From Arctopsyche grandis (Eukaryota > Arthropoda > Insecta > Trichoptera > Hydropsychidae), in NCBI RefSeq assembly GCF_051622035.1, contig NC_135355.1, positions 30,258,986 to 30,322,985 on the forward strand: 64,000 nt of DNA. The letters are read 5' to 3'. Below are positions 1 through 10,806 of the stretch, one piece after another. A program made the translations under genes and the position numbers. The notes below the pieces were generated by a model. It ran no database searches and was not told the origin of the DNA. It worked only from the letters and a program-made list of their open reading frames with translations. Position 1 is the first letter of the stretch; every line of letters begins with the position of its first letter.

Positions 1-299
1 CACGGTTGGGGTCGCCATATTAAATGTCGTCACAGGCATGGGTATAATTTTCTCATTTTCCAATTGAAAAATGAAAAACGTCCTCGTCTAAAAATGGCAC
101 GTAAAACAAAACAAACTGATTCAATCAATAAACTGGAAACAAATATGGTAAGTCACTTTTCAAATTTACTATGATAATGTTATTTAATGCACAGCTCATC
201 CTAACACACTTAAATGTAAAGACACGCAGTAATGGTAGGATACTAAGTTCATGCTGAATCATACGGCATGGACGTGTTCGTGGTTTCCAGCTGTGATGG

Positions 300-715
300 G
301 TGTATCTTCATGTCAATGTTAATTCGTACGATCATATTATTTCGACAAATTTCTTCTACATTTCTTTAAATATATTAATCACAATTATCGACCACTGACA
401 AACCTATGTCAATACAAGGATAAAATATTACTGAAAACACTCCAGAGGTTGAGTTTTGCCCTGGATAGCGAAAGTATAGATTAGGCATGCTAACCGCTGC
501 TATGTCAAATCTGTATCGTCGTGTTTCTTCGCAAAACTCACCCTTGGAATGTTTTCAGTGATATTTTATCCTTGTATTGACATACAAACATACATATGTA
601 CCTTACATAGGTTTGACAGTGATTGATAGCGGTGATTTTCATATTTGAAGAAATGTTGAATGTCGAAATAATAAGACCTTACGAACTAACAATGATATTA
701 ATCTTACGAATTACA
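300..715. repeat. Interrupted foldback repeat, copy 1
   Basis: Two arms (about 300-474 and 527-715) are imperfect reverse complements of each other, around a unique spacer of about 50 bp. The inner ends read GAGTTTTGCC and GCAAAACTC. Each arm contains a CACTGAAAACA-like block and a TCAATACAAGGATAAAATAT block. One arm of the same family recurs at 34028-34235 and a shorter piece at 35380-35480, so this is a dispersed foldback or MITE-like element. No coding potential is seen, and the superfamily is not assigned. Confidence 0.7.
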
Positions 716-1503
716 CTATCAATATGTATCGTGATTCTACATAGTATTGTGGATTTCAAAACAACCCGGATTCACCACTGATTATCAGGATACTTACCTA
801 TTAATGACTATTACGCTATCAATACGAATCGCATGATAATATTGAGAGTGTGACAGGCTTCAAAGACATGAACACAAGTCTATGAACAGCTGGAGTTAAT
901 CTAAGCGTTCCGTACTGTACTTTTGAGCGTGTTCTTACATACAATGTCCATGAATTGTTAATTGATATGGCAAATTTAATTTATTTATCTAGGCGAGTTG
1001 TTTAAAATTGGAAACTGGAGTACGCATCTAATACCGTAGTCCAGGCAGGTCATTAAGTAATTGGTCAGTAATGAAGCAATCTATCTCGCGTTTCATGTCC
1101 AAGATCTGCATGCTCCGCGGCCGGCGAAGGGGTCAATTGGATGCTTCGTGTCTTGAGAATTAGCCGTGGCCATTAGATCGGTGCGGATCACATGGTACTC
1201 GCTAATTCCATGTCCAAGACAAATCGTCATTGTCGTTTCGTGTACCAACCGACGGTCTAACGGACGGATCAATTTGAACCCCTTGATTGTTCACTATATA
1301 CCTACATATACATAGTACTAAGGTAAGTCGAGAATTGAAGAATAAAACAGTTATCAATTTGTATCGCAAACCATAGGATGTCTCAAAATTAGTTTTGGAT
1401 TTTTTTCCATATATACTCAAAGAGACAGTCATGTTTCTGAATTTAATTCTGACATCTAAAATATTACATATGTATTCTTCTCAACCTTGAACCTTGTAAA
1501 GAG
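716..1503. other. AT-rich intergenic stretch, no gene seen
   Basis: No open frame with recognisable protein content and no clear terminal repeats were found. The only frame of some length (1202-1432, minus) has no family features. Confidence 0.4.
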
Positions 1504-2225
1504 CAGTGGTGTAGTGGGGCGGGCGCGGCTCGGCACGGCACGCCGGTTAATATTTAATGCATTTCCAATATGAAGACCAACATTTATTTGTTGTAAATTA
1601 TTATTTTTAAATAGTGGGCAAATGGGCAAGTGCCAAGGCTACTCGATGTGAGAGGCGCCAAAGGCGCCTCTCGCCTACTTTTTTAATAAAAAATAACATT
1701 TGAGATTAATTCAATGTGTTTTTGAAATATCCATTTGTATATACATATGGTATTTTTAACTGATGATGGCTTATTGACTTAACTGAACAAAATTTAGAAA
1801 ACCAAGGGATAACACATGCTCAAAAATAGTTGGAAATAGACTGTGATCGATTTCTAAATGAACTTAAATGTTTAAAACTTAAATTACAAAGTTTTTACGA
1901 GGGTAAAGACCCCAGGAGAATGTATCACATTGATATTTTAAATATACTATGTATGTATAATAGATAGATCAGAGTTACAAGAATCCTATCTCAATATCGA
2001 ATTAGCGATATGTATATTTATCACTGTAATGTGATGCCTGCAATAGTGGCTTCGGCCGAAAGTAGCTTTAATAAACGTCGATTAAAGGCGATTTTAAATT
2101 CCAAGTATATTTTCAATAAAAAGTGAATTAGCAAGTAATATAAATTTTGATAATATATGTAATAGCAGACTTTGCTAACGCCAAATTCACGGAAAATTCG
2201 TCTTCAGTTTTTTTCTATCTGTAAT
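1504..2225 (+). pseudogene. Degenerate hAT-family transposon with transposase relic
   Basis: The left end starts CAGTGGTGTAGTGGGGCGG, like the CAGTGG-type terminus of hAT elements. From about 1780 broken frames resemble the C-terminal part of a hAT transposase. At about 2030-2110 the frame reads MPAIVASAESSFNKRR, matching the conserved (V/S)ASxERSFS-L-R block of the hAT dimerisation domain. A further piece in another frame near 2170-2200 reads DFANAKFTE, like the usual end of these proteins. Stops and frameshifts separate the blocks and no matching right terminus was found, so it cannot be functional. It abuts the Helitron-like element at 2324. Confidence 0.55.
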
Positions 2226-2323
2226 AATTAATAGTTGTTAATAATGTAATAGATTACCGTTCTAGACAAATTTATGGTCTTAGATAAAGAAAAATTTATT
2301 TGAAAAAATAAAAATTAAAATAA

Positions 2324-3897
2324 TCTAATCTATAATTTGGAAAGAGACTTTGTATGTAAATATCCTTGGTCGTCGTCATCGTCCGTAGATCGGTGACGTC
2401 ATCGAACACGTGATTCGATTTTTTTTTTTTCGATCCATGGGCGCCGATTTTTTTTTTCATTTCAATGGATTCACCCCCGCGGGGGCGCAAGGCGAGTAGT
2501 TTCATGGGGCCCCGCCAGGGGCGCCACAAGTGGCGCAGCCTCATGGGGCGCAGCCCCATGGGGCTCAAAAGGGGGCGCAGCTTTATGGGGCACAGCCTTA
2601 TCGGCCGCAGCCTTATGGGGCGCAACCTTATGGGGCGCAGCCTTATGGGGCGCTGTCTTATGGGGCGCAGCCTTAGGGGCGCAGCCTTATGGGGCGCCGC
2701 CTTATGGGGCGCCGCCTTATGGGGCGCCGCCTTATGGGGCGCCGCCTTATGGGGCGCCGCCTTATGGGGCGCCGCCTTATGGAGCTTAGCCACATGGGGC
2801 CCCGAAGGGGGCGCAAGGGGGCGCAGCCTCATGGGGCGCAGGGGGGCGCAGCCTCATGGGGCGTAGCCTTATGGGGCGCTGTCTTATGGGGCGCAGTCTT
2901 ATGGGGCGCCGCCTTATGGAGCTTAGCCGGAATGCGGCCCCGAAGGGGGCGCAGCCTCATGGGGCGCAGCCCCATGGGGCACCAAAGGGGGCGCAGCCTC
3001 ATGGGGCCCCGAAGGGGGTGCAGCCTCATTGGGCCCCAAAGGGGGCGCAGCCTCATGTGGTGCAGCCCCATGGGGCCCCGAAGGGGGCGCAGGGGGGCGC
3101 AGCCTCATGGGGCGCCGCCTTATGGGGCGCTGCCTTATGGGGCGCCGCCTTATGGGGCGCAGCCTTATGGGGCGCTGTCTTATGGGGCGTAGCCTTATGG
3201 GGCGCCGCCATATGGGGCGCCGCCTTATGGGGCGCTGCCTTATGGGGCGCCGCCTTATGGGGCGCCGCCTTATGGGGCGCCGCCTTATGGGGCGCCGCCT
3301 TATGGAGCTTAGCCGCATGGGGCCCCGAAGGGGGCGCAGCCTCATGGGGCGAAGCCCCATGGGGCGCAGCCTTATGAGGCGAAGCCCTAAACGGCAACTG
3401 ATCATGGGGGCGAAGCCCTTGACGGCATTTAATCATGGGGGCGCGGAGGGGCGAAGCCCTAATAGGCATTAACTAAGGGGGGCGAAGCCCTAGGCGGCAT
3501 TTAATCATGAGGGTGTGGAGGGGCGAAGCCCCAAAAGGCATTAATTATGGGGGGCGAAGCCCTAAAACGGCATTTAATAATGGGGGCGCGGAGGGGCGAA
3601 GCCCTAAAAGGCAACTGATAATGGGGGCGAAGCCCTAGACGGCAATTAACCATGGGGACGTGGAGGGGCGAAGCCCTTATCGGCAACTGATCATGGGGGC
3701 GAAGCCCTAGACGGCAATTAACCATGGGGACGTGGAGGGGCGAAGCCCTTATCGGCAACTGATCATGGGGGCGAAGCCCTAGACGGCTTTTTTTTTTTAA
3801 ATTTTTAAATTTTTTTTTTTTTTTTAATTAAATTAGCTTAGTCATGTTTAAGCGGTTTATATTATAAACACTGAGCGAAGCCGGGTTATACAGCTAG
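2324..3897 (+). mobile_element. Helitron-like non-autonomous element A carrying a GC-rich minisatellite
   Basis: The left end starts TCTAATCTATAATTTGGAAA and the right end is CCGGGTTATACAGCTAG followed by T. A 5' TC, a 3' CTAG and insertion between A and T are Helitron hallmarks, and no terminal inverted repeat is present. The ends are shared with the copies at 6180-8232 (opposite strand), 63459-63647 and 63928-64000. The interior is a long GC-rich tandem array. No Rep/helicase gene is present, so the element would need a helper. The usual 3' hairpin is weak here, which lowers certainty of the class. Confidence 0.55.
2465..3790. repeat. GC-rich minisatellite array inside element A
   Basis: Two unit types occur. 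From 2530 to 3370 the main unit is 15 bp, GGGGCGCCGCCTTAT and variants (GGGGCGCAGCCTTAT and others), so several frames on both strands stay open without stops. From 3370 to 3785 longer units contain GGGGCGAAGCCCT followed by A-rich GGCAACTGATCATG-type linkers. The array ends in a T-rich run. The long open frames here encode only monotonous repeats and are not genes. Confidence 0.85.
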
Positions 3898-4129
3898 TGA
3901 TAAATAAACGACAAAAAATTAAAAACCACGATATTTGAATTGTGTTCAATGTGCACTGATTCCTTTTATATAATTTGATATTTATTGCGAAATTGTCAAT
4001 GTGGGACATTTATTATATAAAAAATAATCTTGTTTTTTTTTGTAATTTTATTTTAAAATGTTTAATATATTTAAAAAAATATGTATTATTTTAAATGAAA
4101 GAAATTATTTTAATCTAATGAATAAATAA

Positions 4130-4516
4130 TGAAGGGGTGACAAATATGATATTTGCCAAGGGCGCCACAAACATCGCTACGGCTCTGGTGTAGCGTATAG
4201 ATTAGGTAGCGCTCGTGGACCGATGGTTTACGAGCGCTAATCACCTGATCTCTCGTTCGCGCCATAATCCCTTCGCCATATATGTAAATGATCCGTATGC
4301 TACGGCCAATAGCATTGCTCGACCCATCGACCAATAAGATCGTGCATATATCTGTATGCGCTGAGCGCCCGATATGTATAAATATTGGGTGCTCTCTAAC
4401 TGAAAGGCATTGCGAGCTGAAGAGTCGACGGGTGCGGACTAATAAACCACTCCTACAAGACTACTGCGTCTTTCTCTCCGATCCTGGAAACCCCCTCTTC
4501 ACGTCCACGTTACAAT
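4130..4516 (+). mobile_element. Possible solo LTR
   Basis: This stretch is more GC-rich than its surroundings and has an LTR-like order: a TATA-type motif TGTATAAATATT at about 4375, then an AATAAA signal at 4441, then a CT-rich stretch with GTCTTTCTCTCCG. The proposed limits (TGACAAAT to GTTACA) follow the TG...CA rule only loosely. No second LTR, gag/pol frame or target duplication was identified. It could instead be an unrelated repeat or a promoter fragment. Confidence 0.3.
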
Positions 4517-6179
4517 AGTTTTTACAAAAGTTGTACTTGTTGATTTCTATTTTAACATATGTATGTGCGACCACTTTTGTGACATGTGGAGAGTCATCAT
4601 TCATCATTCAAATTTTGAACGAAATCGACACGTCCAACAATGACCGGAACCACAAAAAAGACGACCCTTGCCACGACAATCAGCAGAGTTCCTATACCGA
4701 CCCAAAGAGATCCAGAGACTCGCGTTGCGCTCCTTCGCTCAACTTACATACATATACAATTGACAATATTAAATAAACAATCTCGTCTAACTACACTGTG
4801 CTTATCGTTCTCTCCAACAAACATCTATACATCCTTGATCTACAGCAGGCTGCAGGCTACGGCTTCTTTTTTCCTTACATTATACAAATAAAAAAAACTA
4901 TTAAAAAATCCCCCTTATATTAATAATATTCAATTTTTATTTTTAATATTCAATTATAATATATTTTTTTTTATTTTCACATAACATTTCAAAAATTAAA
5001 AAGTTTTGATAAATCTATATTGGCCAATTAAAAAAAATTAAGGTGGGGGGAGGGGGCAGGTGGCAGGGGATTGCACTGTACCGCTGGTTAATTGGTTCAT
5101 TCAAAATTATAATTGTTAATTCACTTCATGATAGCAAAATAAGAAGCAATTGAGCATTTTATACAAAATTAATACATTAATCAATAATCTTTTTTTCTAC
5201 TTTCAGTCTTTTTCAGAACACGTAGAATATAATAAATTTGATATAAGACCTCGATAATAAAAACTCGATTCAAAGAAAGACTTATCCAAATCCAATTTCC
5301 TTTAATTCTAAAATTCTACAAAGGGATTTGTACCTCACGAATCGAATCGCAACGTTCTATCAGTCAACAGTTACGTCTCGTCTTACGAATTTGGTATTTT
5401 GACACTAGTTGTTTTAGACTGTCTGAATCGTGTTCTGACCAAACAGTGACGATGTATACATACGATAAAGACTACATATCTTATCTTCTCTAATCTGCCA
5501 TTTTGTCTCTCATTTCTTTATGAGAATCGATTCGATTTCATTTCAAGTCACCAAGCTGAAACCTCATGGTGTATTGACGGGTGTGATAGTGAAACACGTT
5601 CATTTGATGATGTGCTAGCTGCTTGACTAGCAGCTTCATCTGTAACATGCTGTAACATCATTCTATTGCATTGTGCTTCGGAATACTGACGCCAGATAGA
5701 TACACATGTACATACATACATACATATCTCATACGAATATTGTCACAGTAAAAATTCAAGGTAAATATCCAAATTTTTACTATCCGCACTTAAATATTTG
5801 ATAAAATTCACGTGTCTAAAGTATACAGTCTATCCTCTTGATAAATAATATAAAGTATATGCATTTGCTTTATATCCAATATTTACTGTATGAACTATAA
5901 ATGCTAAGAGAAAATGTATTATACGAGTAGAAAAGTGAGCGAATATAATTACCTCGATGCTTGATTTAATCATACAAATGTACTTGCACCATATTTGCTC
6001 TAAAAATACACACAATAAACATTGTGATGTTAATTTTTAATGCATTGATGGTTCGTCTTTGCATCTCCTACGTAAGTGTGTAAATAAATGCATAGGTTAT
6101 GTTTGTAGCTGAAAAACGCACTTTTCATACGCGGCATTCATATATTCATACATTCGTATTATACTCATTTATTAAAGTA
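4517..6179. other. AT-rich spacer between the inverted Helitron-like elements
   Basis: No recognisable gene. The open frames at 4531-4891 and 5830-6015 have no family features. The stretch 5040-5075 is unusually G-rich (AGGTGGGGGGAGGGGGCAGG). Short TACA/CATA microsatellite runs occur near 5705. Confidence 0.4.
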
Positions 6180-8232
6180 CTAGCTGTATTACCCGGCTTC
6201 GCTCAGTGTTTATAATATAAACCGCTTAAACATGACTAAGCTAATTTAATTAAAAAAAAAAAAAAAATTTAAAAATTAAAAAAAAAAATAAAATAAAAAA
6301 ATTAAAAAAAAATCAAAAAAAAAATAAAAAAAAAAATAAAAAAAAAAATCAAAAAAAAAATTTAAAAAAATCAAAAAAAAAAATCAAATTTTTTTTTTTG
6401 CCTTCTAGGGCTTCGCCCTCGGCGCCCCCCTGAGCCTTTGCCTTCTAGGGCTTCGCCCCTCCACGCCCCATGAGCAATTGCCGTTTAGGGCTTCGCCCCC
6501 CTTAGTTAATGCCTTTTAGGGCTTCGCCCCTCCGCACCCCCATGATTAAATGCCGTCTAGGGCTTCGCCCCCCTTAGTTAATGCCTTTTAGGGCTTCGCC
6601 CCCCGCGCCCCCAAGATTAATTGCCGTTTAGGGCTTCGCCCCCCTTAGTTAATGCCTTTAAGGGCTTCGCCCCCCGCGCCCCCAAGATTAATTGCCGTTT
6701 AGGGCTTCGCCCCCCTTAGCTAATGCCTTTTAGGGCTTCGCCCCTCCGCATCCCCATGTTTAAATGCCGTCTAGGGCTTCGCCCCCCTTAGTTATTGCCT
6801 TTTAGGGCTTCGCCCCCCGCGCCCCCAAGATTAATTGCCGTTTAGGGCTTCGCCCCCCTTAGTTAATGCCTTTTGGGGCTTCGCCCCTCCGCGCCCCCAT
6901 GATTTAATGCCGTACAAGGCTTCGCCCCCATGATCAGTTGCCTTTTAGGGCTTCGCCCCCCGCGCCCCCAAGATTTATTGCCGTTTAGGGCTTCGCCCCC
7001 CTTAGTTAATGCCTTTTAGGGCTTCGCCCCTCCGCGCCCCCATGATTAAATGCCGTCTAGGGCTTCGCCCCCCTTAGTTAATGCCTTTTAGGGCTTCGCC
7101 CCCCGCGCCCCCAAGATTAATTGCCGTTTAGGGCTTCGCCCCCCTTAGTTAATGCCTTTTAGGGCTTCGCCCCTCCGTGCCCCCATGATTTAATGCCGTC
7201 CAAGGCTTCGCCCCCATGATCAGTTGCCTTTTAGGGCTTCGCCCCCCGCGCCCCCAAGATTAATTGCCGTTTAGGGCTTCGCCCCCCTTAGTTAATGCCT
7301 TTTAGGGCTTCGCCCCTCCGCGCCCCCATGATTAAATGCCGTCTAAGGCTTCGCCCCCATGATCAGTTGCCTTTTAGGGCTTCGCCCCTCCGCGCCCCCA
7401 TGATTAATTGCCGTCTAGGGCTTCGCCCCCCTTAGTTAATGCCTATTAGGGCTTGCGCCCCATGAGGCTGGGCCCCCCGGGCCCCCTTCGGGGCCCCACG
7501 GGGCTGCGCCCCTTGTGGCGCCCCCTTTTGAGCCCCATGGGGCTGCGCCCCATGAGGCTGGGCCCCCCGGGCCCCCTTCGGGGCCCCACGGGGCTGCGCC
7601 CAATGTGTCTCAAATTGAGCCACACGGGGCTGCGCCCCATGAGGCTGGGCCCCCCGGGCCCCCTTTCGGGGCCCCACGGGGCCCCACGGGGCTGCGCCCC
7701 TTGTGGCGCCCCCTTTTGAGCCCCATGGGGCTGCGCCCCATGAGGCTGGGCCTCCCGGGCCCCCTTCGGGGCCCCACGGGGCTGTGCCCCTTGTGGCGCC
7801 CCCTTTTGAGCCCCATGGGGCTGCGCCCCATGAGGCTGGGCCCCCCGGGCCCCCTTCGGGGCCCCACGGGGCTGCGCCCCTTGTGGCGCCCCCTTTTGAG
7901 CCCCATGGGGCTGCGCCCCATGAGGCTGGGCCCCCCGGGCCCCCTTCGGGGCCCCACTGGGCTGCGCCCCTTGTGGCGCCCCCTTTTGAGCCCCACGGGG
8001 CTGCGCCCCTTGTGGCGCCCCTGGCGGGGCCCCATGAAACTACTCGCTTTGCGCCCCCGCGGGGGTGAATCCATTGAATCGAAAAAAACAAATCGGCGCC
8101 CATGGATCGAAAAAAAAAAAAAAATCGAATCACGTGTTCGATGACGTCACCGATCTACGGACGACGACGACGACGACGACGACCAAGGATATTTATATAC
8201 ATACAAAGTCTCTTTCCAAATTATAGATTAGA
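6180..8232 (-). mobile_element. Helitron-like non-autonomous element B, inverted copy of A
   Basis: On the minus strand this copy starts TCTAATCTATAATTTGG (8232) and ends ...CGGGTAATACAGCTAG (6180), followed by T, matching element A end for end. Both share the block GATGACGTCACCGATCTACGG next to the 5' end and a segment coding nothing but rich in CCCGCGGGGG. Its internal array is longer than in A and partly built of other units. A and B lie head-out in opposite orientations, 2.3 kb apart, and form a very large inverted repeat. Confidence 0.55.
6390..8070. repeat. GC-rich minisatellite array inside element B
   Basis: From 6400 to 7450 units of about 30-40 bp alternate, all built around AGGGCTTCGCCCC with linkers such as TTAGTTAATGCC and AAGATTAATTGCC. 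From 7450 to 8030 a longer, higher-order unit of about 115 bp (GGGCTGCGCCCCATGAGG, then GGGCCCCCTTCGGGG, then TTGTGGCGCCCCCTTTTG) repeats about four times nearly unchanged. The near-identity of the latter suggests recent expansion. Open frames on both strands are repeat artefacts. Confidence 0.85.
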
Positions 8233-8879
8233 GATTATATTATATTATAGATTAGATTAAAAAATATTTATACTGAATTTACGATTTACGAAATAGATAA
8301 GATTGGCAGTGAAAGTCAAAGTGCACTGAAGCTTTAAATGGGTCTTAAGCCAACTGTAAAATTGTCGTTTTTATTATTATTTTTATAGAGCAGTTGTGTC
8401 ATTCATGACAGTTTTTTTATTTGAATGTCAAAATCTTTCTTGTGATAAGACATTTTACAATGTTTTATTATGTGTGACGTAATTTATATAGGCCTTCATA
8501 ATGACGTCACTGGTTTTGTTATATTCAAATTGGCCTGTATGTTTGTGTGTATGTACATATGTATGTACATACAATTGCATTGTTTATTTTTGAATGACGA
8601 AAATCTCATTGTGATTTGATACCAGTTTGGTTATGAAAGGGTCAATATTGCAATATTGGGAATGTATGTCTGTATATAAGTTTTCGATATTTGTCCTCTA
8701 CCTGTTGAAAATAGTTCGCATGAGCATTTATATTTAAAAAATCTTAACATAATGAATGACTATTGATTGATTTTAAGGTTGAAATATCAAAAAAGTGTAT
8801 GTATTCTTGTGATCACAAGAATATGCACATGCATCATTTCGATAAAATTCGACATAATTGGTTTAGTAGAAAGTGACAG
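8233..8879. other. AT-rich stretch, no gene seen
   Basis: It has short TATGTACATA-type runs and no open frame of interest. Confidence 0.4.
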
Positions 8880-8924
8880 AATTTATTATCTAACAATCTA
8901 TTAAAGATTGTTAGATAATAAATT
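8880..8924. repeat. Perfect short-loop inverted repeat
   Basis: Arms 8880-8899 and 8905-8924 are exact 20-bp reverse complements around a 5-nt loop. The left arm reads AATTTATTATCTAACAATCT. No transposon features flank it. Confidence 0.85.
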
Positions 8925-9042
8925 GGGGATGATAGCGCTTAGGCGCATATTGCTTTGAACTACTACTAATCTATGCTAATACTACTAATCTATGCTATTT
9001 ACTTTATTACTATGTATATATATGTACTTATGGGTCTACATC

Positions 9043-9236
9043 ACGGGCCGGAATGTGAAATTACCGAAAACACAAATATCGGAAGACAAAGATAGAAAAT
9101 CAAAAGATCTTAAGTCGAAAGAAAAAAAAGAGTGCATGGTAAACTGTACATACTCACCTAATTTGCGCGAGCAGGATACAACAGGAACAAGAGGAACAGG
9201 CATTTGCGTTTTCGGTAATTTCACATTCCGGCCCGT
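9043..9236. mobile_element. MITE with about 35-bp terminal inverted repeats
   Basis: Both ends start ACGGGCCGGAATGTGAAATT (the right one as reverse complement) and the match continues through ACCGAAAACNCAAAT. The interior contains TTTGCGCGAGCAGGATACAA and AACAGGAACAAGAGGAACA. The same interior is found in both arms of the foldback at 49116-49480, so the two belong to one family. No target duplication could be fixed. The open frames across it on both strands are shadows of its symmetry. Confidence 0.75.
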
Positions 9237-9286
9237 CACGGAGACCGGTACTTATAAATACATATGTATATACAGGGTGTTATGAA

Positions 9287-9430
9287 TAGAGGTCGGAATC
9301 TGAAGGGGCCGGAAACGTGCCGCCTATTGTTCCATTGTTGTAAATCCTTTGTAAAAAAGGTTCGGCAAACCTTTAACAATGCATTTACAATCTTTGAACA
9401 ATAAACAGCCCCTTCAGATTCCGGGCTCTA
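9287..9430. mobile_element. hAT-type MITE, copy 1, with 8-bp target duplication
   Basis: Terminal inverted repeats are TAGAGGTCGGAATCTGAAGG on the left and, reverse-complemented, TAGAGCCCGGAATCTGAAGG on the right. The element is flanked by GTTATGAA on both sides (9279-9286 and 9431-9438), a perfect 8-bp duplication as expected for hAT transposition. The interior has CCTTTGTAAAAAAGGTTCGG. A degraded second copy lies at 29809-29942. Confidence 0.85.
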
Positions 9431-9668
9431 GTTATGAAGCTAAGTGCAAAGCCTAAGGCCTGTCGCACACACGGCCACTTTTGTTCGCCACTTGTGGCCG
9501 CCACCGGTGGTTGTGTGTGCGGGCATCCCATACAAACTCTATGAGAACTGCATTCCGCAGCTTAGGCTGGCCGCGCACTAGGCAGCCAGGCTGCCGCAGC
9601 CAAAATATTGAGCAGCCAGTTTCGGCAGCCAGAGTCGACGGCCGGTAGTCACCCTTCCGTCAAGCGAT

Positions 9669-9942
9669 ATGGACGTAGAAGAAATAATTCTTTACCTCTT
9701 GTTTCGTAAGAAACGCAAAGCAAAGAGAAGATTTTGGATGCATCCTCTTCTTCTGGAACGACACTCAAAAGGCTTATTTAATAATTATTTTATGGATCTT
9801 CGTAACGTTTTTTTAACTTTACAAGAATGTCAGTGAAATCGTTTGATAACCTCTTGAACAAAATAAGAAATTCAATTACGGGTACTAATACTCGTATGCG
9901 AGCTTGTATAATTCCAGAAGAAAAATTGATAATTACTTTGAG
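9669..9942 (+). pseudogene. Harbinger transposase N-terminal exon, frameshifted
   Basis: The frame opens MDVEEIILYLLF and includes RRFWMHPLLLERHSKG, the (R/K)xxWVHPLNxxR-like block near the start of HARBI1-type transposases. The family continuation MSVKSFDNLLNKI is present but in another frame, so an indel lies within the T-run near 9808-9815. The second part ends at a good splice donor (AG|GTGAGT, 9942/9943). The DDE catalytic region is absent from the element, so this is a relic. Confidence 0.65.
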
Positions 9943-10010
9943 GTGAGTACATAAATCAAATATATTTTGTTTATTTTTAGAAGCATTTATTCTTTTATTT
10001 TTTACATTTT

Positions 10011-10618
10011 TTAAAATGATTCTGATTCCCGAAACAAGTCAAGTATTTCAGTATTCTGAGTATCTGATACATTTGTATCGGTTGGTGATAACCGCTCATT
10101 ATATGCCGTAGTACGATTGCGATATTGCCCACTGCTGAAGGTTTCCTGTTCATGGTTTGGCTGTGTTGAGTATTGGCGATATTGCCCATTAACTGAAGTT
10201 TCTACTCCATAATTCGATTGTGGCGTATATCTTCGGATATATGTTGCTGGTTTATTATCAGCATAGCCTTGGCGAAACAGACCAAATTGCGAATGCTGAG
10301 TTTCCATAGGTTGCGGTTGTGCTCTTTGTATGACGTCCATTATCTCCATTCTGGCAAATAAATGGAGAATTCATTCTTTTCATTTTCTGCTAAGCTTTCC
10401 TCACACATTGTATTTGTGATTTATTCCCATCTTCGTATTTTCACATCCCGATCACTATATTCTTCTGAAGACATATCCCATATTGCCTTACGATTTTCGA
10501 TTTCTCGAATTAGTTTCTCTGTATCGAAACTCATTTTCAAAAAGAAGTTAAAACTAGTTTCGGAGCGTAAAATACTTCTGGCTGCTACGACAAGTGCGCG
10601 GAGACTGAAGGCAGCCAC
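10011..10618 (-). pseudogene. MADF (Myb/SANT-like) protein of the Harbinger element, broken
   Basis: Two minus-strand frames lie in sequence. The first, 10618-10421, contains FDTEKLIREIENRKAIWDMS followed by SDRDVKIRRWE, the start of a MADF DNA-binding domain, and then hits a stop where the domain should continue. The second, 10349-10011, encodes a 112-residue Gln/Thr/Tyr-rich stretch typical of the C-terminal tail. Harbinger elements carry such a protein to help transposase enter the nucleus and bind the ends (family knowledge). The middle of the domain has been lost by deletion. Confidence 0.6.
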
Positions 10619-10806
10619 ATACTAGCCTGTCAGTTCTACCTTGCACGCTCTGGCTGCATGCAGCCAGCTGGCTGCCGTGCAATCGTACGCTATCTATTGG
10701 CTGCCGCAGCCAGGAATTCTTGGCTGCCTAGTGCGTGGGCTCCAATGAGCCACCGTATGTTAGATTGGCTGCGGCAGCCTGGCTGCCTAGTGCGCGGCCA
10801 GTCTTA

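Larger units (their letters stand above)
9565..10803. mobile_element. PIF/Harbinger DNA transposon, internally deleted
   Basis: The terminal inverted repeats begin GGCTGGCCGCGCACTAGGCA on the left and GACTGGCCGCGCACTAGGCA on the right (reverse complement), extend over more than 35 bp, and are flanked on both sides by TTA, the 3-bp target of PIF/Harbinger elements (9562-9564 and 10804-10806). Inside are the N-terminal part of a HARBI1-like transposase on the plus strand (9669-9942) and a MADF/Myb-like protein in pieces on the minus strand (10618-10011), the usual two-gene layout. Extra internal copies of the GCTGCC terminal motif lie near 10650-10735. The catalytic part is missing. Confidence 0.85.

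Noticed and set aside
2296..3758. Many long open frames on both strands (up to 178 codons)
   Set aside because: They are translations of the GC-rich minisatellite; unit length is a multiple of three and lacks stops, giving monotonous peptides in several frames.
2530..7450. Possible CRISPR array, because of regular repeats with short spacers
   Set aside because: Spacers are themselves repeated, the context is a eukaryotic genome and no cas-like gene is present.
7432..8144. Open frames of up to 233 codons with Gly/Pro/Ala-rich repeats, collagen-like at first sight
   Set aside because: Same cause as at 2.3-3.8 kb; the GGPGG and GPHGAAP patterns appear on opposite strands from the same DNA repeat.
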